Assembly (NCBI RefSeq): GCF_943733665.1
Contig: NZ_OX030782.1
Location: 5,256,501 to 5,320,500 of the forward strand
Origin: Aquimarina sp. Aq107
Lineage (GTDB): Bacteria; Bacteroidota; Bacteroidia; Flavobacteriales; Flavobacteriaceae
Direction of reading: 5' to 3'
DNA length: 64,000 nucleotides
This document shows positions 27,002 through 35,910 of this stretch, piece after piece. The first letter of the stretch is position 1; the number at the start of each line of letters is the position of its first letter. A program made the position numbers and the translations under genes. The notes under the pieces are model-generated. The model searched no databases, was not told where the DNA came from, and worked only from the letters and a program-made list of their open reading frames with translations.

Positions 27002-27436
27002 TTAAGGATGACTAAGTACTTGTTTTTTCTTTAAATGAAAATTACTTAGAATCATTAAAAAAGCAACTATATATAACCACCACGTTTGACTGTAGTTGAG
27101 GTAATAGGTAAGAAGTAAAATAGATAGCCCAAAAGTGTATAGAAGAATATTAATCCAAGATTTGTTTTTGTAATGTCTCCACATTAAGATTATACTTCCT
27201 GATAAAAATATAGTAAGAATAACATACTTCCATTTAGAATTATAGTCCAATTTACCGAGTCCAATAAAACTAAAGAAAGAAGCATAAGCTGCCCAACAGA
27301 AAGCGCATTTTGGAAATAAAAAAAACACAACAGCAGATAGAATATTCAAAACATTAATTTTCTTGGTATGTTTACCAACCTGCTTTGTAGAAACTTCTGT
27401 ATTACAAGAACAAGAGTTTTGTTTAGAATAGTACAT
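27002..27436 (-). CDS. Small MerC-like membrane protein with Cys pairs
   Basis: A 144-residue protein with four predicted membrane helices (about 27-50, 65-82, 92-110, 115-134). The N-terminal tail holds NSCSCNTE, and the first helix contains FPKCAFCWAAY. A CxxC inside the first helix and short loops recall MerC-type metal transport proteins, but similarity is by pattern only. It lies 110 bases beyond the heme-lipoprotein gene and in the same direction as the tyrosinase/CTQ-oxidase operon, so a role in metal supply is possible but unproven. Confidence 0.6.
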   Translation of the reverse strand: MYYSKQNSCSCNTEVSTKQVGKHTKKINVLNILSAVVFFLFPKCAFCWAAYASFFSFIGLGKLDYNSKWKYVILTIFLSGSIILMWRHYKNKSWINILLYTFGLSILLLTYYLNYSQTWWLYIVAFLMILSNFHLKKKQVLSHP

Positions 27437-27546
27437 TTGCTGCTGCGTTTTTAAAGTTAAACTTGATTTTGGGCAAAAAGGGTATTTAATTTATTAGAAT
27501 AAAGTCTTATGTTTTTTGATATAATTTAACTTCACTATATATTAGA

Positions 27547-29172
27547 TTAGTTGGATAGTTTTTTAGGTTTTCCTTCTTCCCATTTCGCTTTGCCTAGTAG
27601 CCAACTAAAATCACCACTTAATTGATCTCCCGATGTTAATTTTCCATTTTTGTATTCATAGATTCCGGCACTAGAATGACAACCCATACAACTTTCTGTA
27701 CCAAAAATGGTAATGTCACTAGCAGGATTTCCCTCCATTAGGTTAGAGGCTGATTGGTTTCCTGACTGAAAAAAAGTTTCCATAGTAATATTAGTCAGCA
27801 AAGCCAGATTCGGATTGCCACCAGGTTTATTGACTACAGAATTTGGGACCTTGTATCCACTTTCTGTATGATTTCCTGGGAGTACATTTTGATCTGTTGG
27901 ATATTGAGTGTCAATTAACTGATAATATTGCCAAACACTCTTTTGTTGTTTAAAATAAGCTTGCATTTTTTCATTTACTCGAGTTACTCGCATAGGAATA
28001 TCTACCATACGTTTAGCTTGAGTTTTCATAACATCGCTATTAGCAAAATACTTACTAGTTTTATTATTCGAAATAGTCCAAAAATCACCGTGTATTCCTT
28101 TGTTATGTGTATAGGTTGTACCACCATTTGTCACGTCGATATTTACAGGACAAATCTCACAGTTAGGATCTGTAAGAGAAGGAGGGATTACAGTTGTTTT
28201 TCCATCTTTTTCGATGATATTTTGATCTAAATTATCAATATGTTCAAAAGTAGACCATACCCATTGCTTTCCAGTTGGAGTTTTTTGACTAATATGAAAA
28301 CCGATCATACCCAAATCCTTTTTGACTAAAGAAGAACCATCTGGGCCAATAATATATCCTTCTTCCTGATAGTATCGATCTTTATGATCGCTATCGGTAA
28401 GGATTTTCCATGCAAATTTAATTTCTATAGCACCAAGTTGTTTCCCGTCATAATTACCTTTAGGAAAATCTGCGATTACTCCATTTTCAGAAAATTTGGT
28501 TTGTCCATTAATATTATAGAGCTTATTTGTAATAATATAATCAAACTCTTCCTTATTCATTAATACTTCATATACCACTACATTCCCATTTTGATCAAAA
28601 AGTTTTCCTGCAAAAGCCTGGTCTACTTCATCAGCGATATCGAAATTTTTTGGGGTTGTTGGTGTCCTAGAAGAAAGTACTACTCTAGCGTTTGTATTAG
28701 TAAGAACATCATTAGATAATCCTAATCCTGAAGCAGTTCTTGGACTCCCCCAAGGTGCAGGTGTTTTGCCGTCTGCGCGGTATACCTGAAAAGCTTCTTT
28801 CCATCCTAACCAAGTTGGTTCCCCTTTGTCTGTAAATTTTGGTGTTGGAGCTCCCTTGTCATTTCTAGGCCACATAATTGCTATAAAAGCTTGCCAACTG
28901 TATTCATTAAATTTTTCGTTAAGCTTAAATAGTTGGTTTTTGTCTTTAAGCTTTTTTTGAACTATTGGATTTACATCTACAGGGATATCAGCAGAAAATT
29001 TTACTGGAGGAGGTATTTTTTTGTAATCATCATTATTTATGGTTATTTCTGCTGTATCATTATTTTCTTCCACAGTTACTTTATCGTTACAGGAAAATAA
29101 TATAAATGAAATACATAAAATAGCTATGACTCGATTTGTATTCGATTTAAAAAGTTGTAATGCATGTTTCAT
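27547..29172 (-). CDS. Heme-binding (CxxCH) periplasmic lipoprotein of the tyrosinase/LodA operon
   Basis: A 541-residue protein. The type II signal peptide has lipobox ILFSC. The body begins with an NEYSWQAFIAIMWP segment seen in poorly described cytochrome-like proteins. Near the C-terminus is a single c-type heme motif C495-M-G-C498-H499 (GTESCMGCHSSAG), with Met residues before it that could be the sixth ligand. The gene starts 21 bases after the LodB-type gene and is the last member of the tight part of the operon. Attachment of heme c requires the periplasm, so it may accept electrons there. What it does beside two oxidases that use O2 directly is open. Confidence 0.75.
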   Translation of the reverse strand: MKHALQLFKSNTNRVIAILCISFILFSCNDKVTVEENNDTAEITINNDDYKKIPPPVKFSADIPVDVNPIVQKKLKDKNQLFKLNEKFNEYSWQAFIAIMWPRNDKGAPTPKFTDKGEPTWLGWKEAFQVYRADGKTPAPWGSPRTASGLGLSNDVLTNTNARVVLSSRTPTTPKNFDIADEVDQAFAGKLFDQNGNVVVYEVLMNKEEFDYIITNKLYNINGQTKFSENGVIADFPKGNYDGKQLGAIEIKFAWKILTDSDHKDRYYQEEGYIIGPDGSSLVKKDLGMIGFHISQKTPTGKQWVWSTFEHIDNLDQNIIEKDGKTTVIPPSLTDPNCEICPVNIDVTNGGTTYTHNKGIHGDFWTISNNKTSKYFANSDVMKTQAKRMVDIPMRVTRVNEKMQAYFKQQKSVWQYYQLIDTQYPTDQNVLPGNHTESGYKVPNSVVNKPGGNPNLALLTNITMETFFQSGNQSASNLMEGNPASDITIFGTESCMGCHSSAGIYEYKNGKLTSGDQLSGDFSWLLGKAKWEEGKPKKLSN

Positions 29173-29193
29173 AATATGAAGGTTTAAGGTTAA

Positions 29194-30342
29194 TTAGTTA
29201 TAGTTGATGTTTGTGTGTCTTCTTTTCCAAAAAGGAGATGAGGTAAATCGACTTTCCTGGTTATAATATTCTTGTCTCTTTTTCTGGTATCCTAGATAAT
29301 CATTTGTTATGATTTGTTGATATTTATGTAATCCAGATCGGTTACCTTTTAAATCATCTAAAGTTGCGTAGGCAGCAAATTGACTCATAGCTAAAGATTT
29401 AAAAATTCCTAAAGATGAAATAGGGTCATAACTAGATGCTGCATCACCTACTGCTAGCCAAGAGTTGCCTACTACAGAACTTAAATATTGTGTGTGTGCT
29501 GCGACCACTCTAGGTTCCGAAAGTTTTTTTGTTTTGCGTGTCCTAGAATAGGTATAACAGGAATTATAAAGCAGTTCATTAAAAACAGTTGTTTTTTTTA
29601 ATTGCATTTCATTGGCAATGTCAGTATCTGTCATGTATCCAATTACAAGTGTTTTATTTGGTAAAGTAGCGCTGTACCACCAACCGTATGGATCAGATTC
29701 TACACAAGTTCCATTTCCTAACCTAGATTTATTTTCATTTTGATTAGAAATATCGTAAAAGCGATAAATCCCAACCATTTGATCTTCCTTTATTTTAAAA
29801 GTTTTTTGAAGGCAAGAAAAAGCAGCTTTTTTTCCTGTGGCGTCAATTACGAAGCTGGATTTTATGGCAGTTTGTCTTTTCTTAGTGTTAATTTGTAGGT
29901 ACCAATAGTTTGAGGTCTTTTCTGAAGATATTACGCTTGTCTCGAAATAGGTAAAGACTCCTTTTTTTTTAGTTTCTTTAATCATAAATTGATCAAAAAC
30001 TATCCTATCTAAATGCCATCCATATCCATAAGGAGAATATATATATTCATTATGATATAATTCTGAAGAACCCCAAGCTGCAGAAGTTCCGTATGCATTG
30101 ATGAAATTACATTTTAAAAAGGATTTCCATATGCCTAAATTTTGTAATTGTTGAGATGCGTGTGGCGGTAATGTTTCTCCTATTCTATAGGAGGTTGGGT
30201 CTTCAGTTTTTAGTTCAGAAGCACGCTCGATAATTGCAATGTTTAGGTGTGGAGCTTCATTTTTTAAAGAAATAGCGGTAGCACATCCAGCAACACCTGC
30301 GCCGATTATAATTACATCATATTTGATAGCGTCGTTGTTCAT
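29194..30342 (-). CDS. lodB: LodB-type FAD-dependent flavoprotein (CTQ maturation)
   Basis: A flavoprotein of about 382 residues with an N-terminal dinucleotide-binding fold (DVIIIGAGVAGCATAI), then the Rx6 region with RIGETLPPHA, and a GDAASSYDPISSLGI motif near residue 290 that contacts FAD. The frame extends 10 codons upstream, but ATG at 30342 is preferred: it overlaps the stop of the preceding gene as TAATG and gives a standard start. In Marinomonas, LodB is needed to form the quinone cofactor of LodA; adjacency to a LodA-type gene supports the same role here. It resembles halogenase-type flavoproteins but has YGWWYSATLP instead of WxWxIP. Confidence 0.85.
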   Translation of the reverse strand: MNNDAIKYDVIIIGAGVAGCATAISLKNEAPHLNIAIIERASELKTEDPTSYRIGETLPPHASQQLQNLGIWKSFLKCNFINAYGTSAAWGSSELYHNEYIYSPYGYGWHLDRIVFDQFMIKETKKKGVFTYFETSVISSEKTSNYWYLQINTKKRQTAIKSSFVIDATGKKAAFSCLQKTFKIKEDQMVGIYRFYDISNQNENKSRLGNGTCVESDPYGWWYSATLPNKTLVIGYMTDTDIANEMQLKKTTVFNELLYNSCYTYSRTRKTKKLSEPRVVAAHTQYLSSVVGNSWLAVGDAASSYDPISSLGIFKSLAMSQFAAYATLDDLKGNRSGLHKYQQIITNDYLGYQKKRQEYYNQESRFTSSPFWKRRHTNINYN

Positions 30343-30785
30343 TAACTTGGGTCTTGTTTTACAGCGATCCATTGAGCAACTACTCCAGCTGGAGCTGTTG
30401 ATTTTCCGTTTGGTCCCGTTGGATGTGGTATTTCTCTAACAATTGATCCAACAATAGCTGGTCGCTGATCTATACCGTTCATCCAATTTGGCACATAGTA
30501 TCCCAAATAATTATAGATCCATTCGGCACCACCTACAATTCCTTTTCCCTGAAACTGTAGTGTAAAAGGATTTCCATATCCAATACTACCTGTTAGTTTA
30601 AGTTCCCATCCAGGACCGTATATTAAACCATCTAAGGTCTGCATAGGCGCTTCGTTTATTTTGATATTTCCTCTTCCAAATTCTAAAGAATCAAAATCTG
30701 CATCTAGATCAGGATTGCTTAGAAAACTTCGATACGTCCATGTTCCAGTTAGGATTTCAGGAACTGAATTAATTGGTGTGTTCAT
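30342..30785 (-). CDS. Small beta-rich protein between lodA and lodB, unknown (calycin-like start)
   Basis: A 147-residue protein without signal peptide or membrane helix. It starts with a GTWTYRSF segment like the G-x-W opening of calycin/lipocalin barrels, and continues with strand-like repeats (YGPGWELKLTGSIGYG, PFTLQFQGKGIVGGAEWIYNYLGYYVPNW). The gene begins 6 bases after the CTQ oxidase stop, and its own stop overlaps the LodB start (TAATG), so all three are translated together. It could be an accessory for cofactor maturation, a chaperone, or a substrate-binding partner. I do not recognise a characterised relative. Confidence 0.7.
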   Translation of the reverse strand: MNTPINSVPEILTGTWTYRSFLSNPDLDADFDSLEFGRGNIKINEAPMQTLDGLIYGPGWELKLTGSIGYGNPFTLQFQGKGIVGGAEWIYNYLGYYVPNWMNGIDQRPAIVGSIVREIPHPTGPNGKSTAPAGVVAQWIAVKQDPS

Positions 30786-30791
30786 AATGTC

Positions 30792-33005
30792 TTAATTTCT
30801 GTTATTTTCCTTATTAGATTCTCCAAAACTTTGCCCTAATACACGATCTCCTGGTTTTACAGGTTCTCCTAAAGCTTCATTATTACGTTCTATCTGATAA
30901 AATTGTCTTGTAATTCCGGTTCCTTCAGTTATTAAAAACCCTAGGTCTTTCCAGGCTTGAACCATTTGTAAATCTCCAGCATTGTTATTAGGGATTCCAG
31001 ATGCCCAATAAACCTGTGGACCATTTAGGGATTCAGGCACTACAATAGGCCTGTGAGCAGGCCACCAAGGAATGTTATACGCTATTTGCTGTTCTACCGG
31101 ATCTCCAACGGATTCAGGATAAATAGTATTCCATTTTTCATAGGTGGTATTTATATTCTGAAATGTACATTCATGAAAATCTGCTTGCCAAGGAATTCCT
31201 ATATATTTGGTAAGATCCCCTGGTTCTAGACCTTTAGAAAGGTTTGGAGCTGCACTGCCATCTTGATTGGCAATAGGTTGAGGAAGGCTTAGTCCTCCTG
31301 CTATATATGTAGCGTGTTTGATTCTATACGGTTCACTATAGATGGCAGGATTATCTACAATCCAAGAGAGTTCTCCTCCTGGACAAAAAGCACCGCCTAA
31401 AACATTACTCAGTACACCTCTGTCAATTCCAATTCCAGTTTTAGGCGGACTAGACCAAGGATTGGTGCATTTTTTATTATTTTCTCCCCACTCAACACAT
31501 TCATTTACAAATTTTCCGCTAGCCCATTGTTTTAAAAAGAATAATTGTGTTTCTGTCATGGATAGAAACTTTTGAGGAGCAGTATTACTAAGTGGATTAT
31601 CACCACAAAGCATTGGCATTAAACGTGGTTTGTTTGAAGTAGAATTATAATTGCCTTCCACTTCATAGTCGTTTAGTTGATCGGTTTGCCTCATAATCCC
31701 TAAAATAAATTGTCTTAATCTGTAATAAGGATCTTTTCCATTTTCTGGAGGAATAGAAAGTGTTTCATAATTCAAATTTCCTCCAGTTCCTCTATTATGT
31801 GGGTCTCCACCTCCAAAAAAATCAAAAACAAAAGTGTATTTGAAGTCATCAGGCCTTCGTAATTGAGGCCATAATTCTTTGTAAAATTTTGGATAATAAT
31901 CTGGGTTGTATCGGGCTTCGTTTCTCCAGATGTCTAGCTCTTCTGGAGTTTGTGGGTTATTGTTTTCTTTGGTGAATGGAGGTACCCCGAAGACTTGTGG
32001 ATCATATGCCATTTTACGAACAAAAAGATCATACATCTTTTCATCCATTGTGATCATATCTTCCATTTCAGGAACATATCGTGGATAACCAACCACAACC
32101 CAAGCAGGAACCTGTACGTCCATAGTTCCAGTAGTTTTGGTTTTTATTTCTTTATCACCTTCATAAGTAATATCTGTGAAGGTGTACTCGATTTTTGCAG
32201 TCACAGGTCCATCTGAAATATCATCAAACCAGCCATTGTTATTAACAAAACTTTCTATAACAGGAGTTTTTGTGGAGCCTGAATTTCCATTTCCTCCTAA
32301 TACAATCAATCGGATGTTTTTTTCTTGCTCATTCACTAATAAACTACCTAATGTTTCTATAGAATTTGGTTGTATATCCGAAGGAGGAAAAGTTTGTGGA
32401 TATGATACTTTTTTATATTTACTAATATCCATTTTTTTACTTTCTGAACCGAATTTGGCAAAAGCACCTTTATTATTTTTAAGGTTTACTGTTAGCGGTC
32501 CTGGATCAATAATCAGTTGTCTTCTTAAGTCTGGTTGCGTAACTTCAGGATTTCTAAGAGGATGATTAGGTGCATATCCTTGCTGTCCGTTCGTTTCTTG
32601 AAACTCATACCAAGAAGCTTTTTTGTTAGCTAAATGTACTGTCCAATCAATGTCGGTTACTTTTCCTTGGACTATCCGAGGAGCTGTTACAGCAGTTTGA
32701 TATACAAAATCATAAGTTCCTCCTATTTTAATTTCTTCTCCTTGAGTATCTTTTTCGCTTTTATAAGCAAATACTCTAAACCTTGCTGCTTGTTTTTTAA
32801 TTTTAGAGAGATCACTACTATCTTTAAAAGAGCTTACTCTTATCGGATTTCCTTTTGAGTCTTTTTGTTCTCTTCCCATTTCATCACAGGCAATAGGTAA
32901 TGTCCCAGGTTGCTCTGGAGTAAGATAGAAGTCATCCTCTGTATTACCAAGTCTTGCAATTCCAATACTTGGATGAATTTTAAAAGTAGTATATGTGTTG
33001 TCCAT
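30792..33005 (-). CDS. lodA: LodA-type cysteine-tryptophylquinone (CTQ) amino-acid oxidase
   Basis: A 737-residue quinoprotein oxidase. The N-terminus has the family hallmark KIHPSIGIARLGN (residues 9-21). The cofactor pair is visible: C541 in AFCPGGELSW and W606 in IGIPWQADFHEC, exactly 65 residues apart, the same spacing as C516 and W581 that form CTQ in Marinomonas LodA (from memory). Conserved WVVVGYPRYVPEMED and IPWWPAHRPIVVPE segments also fit. Family members oxidatively deaminate amino acids (lysine epsilon-amine or glycine), releasing H2O2 and NH3; substrate cannot be decided here. There is no Sec signal peptide. It sits 16 bases after the tyrosinase gene. An Asp I recall four residues before the cofactor Cys in LodA is Gly537 here. 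Confidence 0.9.
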   Translation of the reverse strand: MDNTYTTFKIHPSIGIARLGNTEDDFYLTPEQPGTLPIACDEMGREQKDSKGNPIRVSSFKDSSDLSKIKKQAARFRVFAYKSEKDTQGEEIKIGGTYDFVYQTAVTAPRIVQGKVTDIDWTVHLANKKASWYEFQETNGQQGYAPNHPLRNPEVTQPDLRRQLIIDPGPLTVNLKNNKGAFAKFGSESKKMDISKYKKVSYPQTFPPSDIQPNSIETLGSLLVNEQEKNIRLIVLGGNGNSGSTKTPVIESFVNNNGWFDDISDGPVTAKIEYTFTDITYEGDKEIKTKTTGTMDVQVPAWVVVGYPRYVPEMEDMITMDEKMYDLFVRKMAYDPQVFGVPPFTKENNNPQTPEELDIWRNEARYNPDYYPKFYKELWPQLRRPDDFKYTFVFDFFGGGDPHNRGTGGNLNYETLSIPPENGKDPYYRLRQFILGIMRQTDQLNDYEVEGNYNSTSNKPRLMPMLCGDNPLSNTAPQKFLSMTETQLFFLKQWASGKFVNECVEWGENNKKCTNPWSSPPKTGIGIDRGVLSNVLGGAFCPGGELSWIVDNPAIYSEPYRIKHATYIAGGLSLPQPIANQDGSAAPNLSKGLEPGDLTKYIGIPWQADFHECTFQNINTTYEKWNTIYPESVGDPVEQQIAYNIPWWPAHRPIVVPESLNGPQVYWASGIPNNNAGDLQMVQAWKDLGFLITEGTGITRQFYQIERNNEALGEPVKPGDRVLGQSFGESNKENNRN

Positions 33006-33021
33006 TATATGTTGCTTTTAT

Positions 33022-35280
33022 TTAGTCCATGAAGTTTAAGGATACACCATCGATATATACCGCATTATCAATCTGTTTTCCATCAATACCTAAGATCACT
33101 AGTTGTATTGTAATATCTTTATCGCCATTGTTTAAGAGGCGTTGTACAGCATCGGTAGCATTAATTTTATAGTTTCTGGGTTCATGGTGGTGTAGTTGTC
33201 TATAATCAAATTGTCTTGTTTTGTCCAGAGGTAAATTACAATGTCCTGGACCTCCATAACAGCTTCCGTGAAACGTAGAAATTTCTTCTACAAAGTGTTC
33301 ATTCCCATTAGTAGGAGTGTCGATAGTAGCCTCAGGTGAGTTTAAGAATACTCTGATATGAGCATTTTGTAGATTTCCTCGTTGTACTCTATGAATTTTA
33401 ATTTCTGCTTTGCGATGCGTATCTAATGTATTTGAAGAAACTTTAGTCGGTGCGCTATTAAATTTTATTAATCCTACTTTACTTGATACATCATAAAAGA
33501 CAGAATCTTTCATATAGGTATATCCTAGTTTTTGAATACTCATAGTATCCTGAACTGTCATAGACCACGGTGCTAGAACCGCATTCATTTCTTGAGGAGT
33601 TCCAGTATGTAATTCCTGCCATCTAGCCCATAATCGATCAACATTAGAATGATGTGCCCAAAACAACGGATCAAAAGCCGTTATTCTATTGTCTGTCATC
33701 CATCCATATATTGGATTTTCCTTGCTTTGAGGATCAGGAGTTAGCTTTAACTTTTGGTATATTTTTTTCCATTCATCACTATTATCTGGGTAAGTAGGAT
33801 TAGTGCCACCAGAGAAGTTATGCATACCATTATGTACTTTTTCCAAAGATCCATAATGATGATCGTATGATGGTCCTCCTCCAAAATCACCAAAGTTATC
33901 CAATGAAAGAAGTAAATTGATGTCATCTTTTGTTGGGTATTGAGAAAGAGGTCCCATAGATCCTGGCCATCGATTCGGGAACCATAATGGATTAGTTTCT
34001 TTTAAAGTGTCGTAAATGGTTCTTATTTTGTCTGACCATACAGCTACATTATTTACATTGATAATTTCGTAAGGAATTCCTGCAGCTTTTAAGAAACGTA
34101 AGCCAGAATTGTATATGGTACCTTTTTTTACAATTTTTTCTAATGCCGAAACTTCTTTTTTATTTAGTATGGATTTACCTTCAGAAGTTTTTTTGTCTTT
34201 AAGTTTGTCTAATCCTTTTTGAGTTAGATAACACCCATAAGCTTCTGGGAGTATTCCTAGATCGTATTCCTTATTATTAAAGGTGTTTTTGTTCTGATCT
34301 GCATAGTCAGTCCATGACCAATATGGCAAAGCAATATTTGGGTCATAATCTTGTAGTTTCTGCTCGAAAAAATATAAATATAGTCGATGCCAAGTGGTAA
34401 ATTGCTCCCATCCATGCTGACAAGAATCTGTATGAATCCTTGCCCAATAGTCAAAACTTCTTTCATCTTGCCAATAATCCGTATATTGAAACATACAGTT
34501 TAGCGCTTCTCTAAACGTTTTTAGCTCGTCAGGAGTTAGTGAACTTACTTCTTTTCTGATCGTTAACCCTTTATTATCTCGATGATCTTTATTGGTTTTA
34601 TTTGTAGATACTTGATGCAGTAATTCTCCCTTAGCAAGTGCTACATGATTATTGGTAGTAGAAGCTCGTAGTATTTCTGATTGATTATTTTTCTCTTCCT
34701 CTAGAGTTAAGGGACAATCAGCATCTATCCAGTTAGCAATAGTCTGTATTTGATCCGTTGAAGCAGAGGCATCTGCATCCCATAATAGTTTTGGGAAAAT
34801 ACTATCATCAAATGGATATTGACCTTTAAGTCCTATAATAATGGCAGAATGATCACTTCGTTTTTCAGTGGGATTATTGCCACCGCCGCTAGAACCTCCC
34901 GATGGCCAGCAATCTCCTATTGATTCTAATGTAGGTGGCTGTTGCACAGCAGTTACGGCTGGTTGTAATGAAGCTGTATCGGAGGCCTTTTCTTTTGATC
35001 CGCAGCATCCAGTATTATTATTAGCAGGTTGTTTTGATGAGATTGATGAGGATGATGATGAACTCTTAGTTCCACAACATTCATTAGGATCTTGATTAGA
35101 GTCATTACCACCTTTAGGCGCAATTAATCGTTGTCCATATAAGGAGGCCTTCATAAAAGTTTCTGGATCTAACCAAAAAGCATGTAACCCTTGATAACTA
35201 GGAACTGTTTTTCCTTGTAATAAATTAAGGATTTCTTTTACCTGTTCATATTGAGATTTTATTTTCTTTTTACCAGACAT
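33022..35280 (-). CDS. Tyrosinase-family type-3 copper oxidase with long N-terminal extension
   Basis: A 752-residue protein. Residues 275-560 hold the tyrosinase core. Copper A: H283, H289 and H298 (IHTDSCQHGWEQFTTWHRLYL); copper B: H483 and H487 (HNGMHNF) and the H543-H544 pair (FDPLFWAHHSNVDRLWARW). C287-x-H289 matches the Cys-His thioether motif of fungal tyrosinases. The first 240 residues are an added region with two CCGxK motifs separated by a serine run, and an IANWIDADCPL segment seen at the start of some related bacterial enzymes. No signal peptide. Such enzymes oxidise phenols or catechols to quinones; the C-terminal beta-rich part (about 580-752) may act as the usual lid domain. 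It is the first gene of the operon leading to the CTQ oxidase. Confidence 0.92.
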   Translation of the reverse strand: MSGKKKIKSQYEQVKEILNLLQGKTVPSYQGLHAFWLDPETFMKASLYGQRLIAPKGGNDSNQDPNECCGTKSSSSSSSISSKQPANNNTGCCGSKEKASDTASLQPAVTAVQQPPTLESIGDCWPSGGSSGGGNNPTEKRSDHSAIIIGLKGQYPFDDSIFPKLLWDADASASTDQIQTIANWIDADCPLTLEEEKNNQSEILRASTTNNHVALAKGELLHQVSTNKTNKDHRDNKGLTIRKEVSSLTPDELKTFREALNCMFQYTDYWQDERSFDYWARIHTDSCQHGWEQFTTWHRLYLYFFEQKLQDYDPNIALPYWSWTDYADQNKNTFNNKEYDLGILPEAYGCYLTQKGLDKLKDKKTSEGKSILNKKEVSALEKIVKKGTIYNSGLRFLKAAGIPYEIINVNNVAVWSDKIRTIYDTLKETNPLWFPNRWPGSMGPLSQYPTKDDINLLLSLDNFGDFGGGPSYDHHYGSLEKVHNGMHNFSGGTNPTYPDNSDEWKKIYQKLKLTPDPQSKENPIYGWMTDNRITAFDPLFWAHHSNVDRLWARWQELHTGTPQEMNAVLAPWSMTVQDTMSIQKLGYTYMKDSVFYDVSSKVGLIKFNSAPTKVSSNTLDTHRKAEIKIHRVQRGNLQNAHIRVFLNSPEATIDTPTNGNEHFVEEISTFHGSCYGGPGHCNLPLDKTRQFDYRQLHHHEPRNYKINATDAVQRLLNNGDKDITIQLVILGIDGKQIDNAVYIDGVSLNFMD

Positions 35281-35643
35281 AATAGTGAGTTATATTTTAG
35301 TTAAGCCCTGCTTCTCAAAGCTATATATTTAGGGGAATTTTTAGTATAGGTAGAAACACCTGTTTTATCGTTTTTAATTCGTGTTTAGTTTTGAAAACAG
35401 GAGTTTTTACGCTTTTTATTGTTTGGAATAATGATGGAGCTTTGAGGAAACACCTCCTTATATTTTTTTAAATTCTAAATAACAGGTCTAACTAATATTC
35501 CATTTTAGAAACAAAAAACGAATGTAATTGACTATAGCGCGAATTACTTGTTACAGGCATTTGCGCAAGGAGGAAAATTTACACAGTTATCCTATAATCA
35601 ACAATTTTGATAATAACCAGATTAAATGTCCATTATTAAGTTT

Positions 35644-35667
35644 CCACATATTTATGTGGCTTTTTTT
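35644..35667 (+). terminator. Orphan terminator-like hairpin
   Basis: Arms CCACATA / TATGTGG around two T, then C and a run of seven T. It has the form of a plus-strand rho-independent terminator but no plus-strand gene ends just before it, so it may end a small RNA starting between 35290 and 35640. Confidence 0.5.
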
Positions 35668-35910
35668 ACACTTCTTTTCTAAGAGGCGTCAGAAGAGAGT
35701 ATGTTTTTATGAATTAACAAACATTTTAAGTCATAAAATAATTTTATGTTTTATATTGAAAATATAAATAAAAATATATGAAAAAATGTTCTCACTTTTG
35801 TTTCGAGTTTAAACAAAATTTTACGTAAAACGTTGCTTAACATATTGATGAAACTGAATTTTTATTCGGTTGAAAACAGAAATGTAATTGTAAGCTAAAT
35901 ATCACTTGAC

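Noticed and set aside
29194..30342. Flavin-dependent halogenase as the identity of the LodB-type gene
   Set aside because: The WxWxIP motif is absent (GWWYSATLP instead), and the gene is coupled to a LodA-type oxidase.
35500..35611. Open frame with the protein-like stretch YLLQAFAQGGKFTQLSY
   Set aside because: Only about 33 codons, no start codon and no flanking homology; could be a remnant but not supportable.
35528..35767. 79-codon plus-strand frame before the small membrane ORF
   Set aside because: It runs through a terminator-like hairpin and shows no domain, signal peptide or ribosome-binding site.
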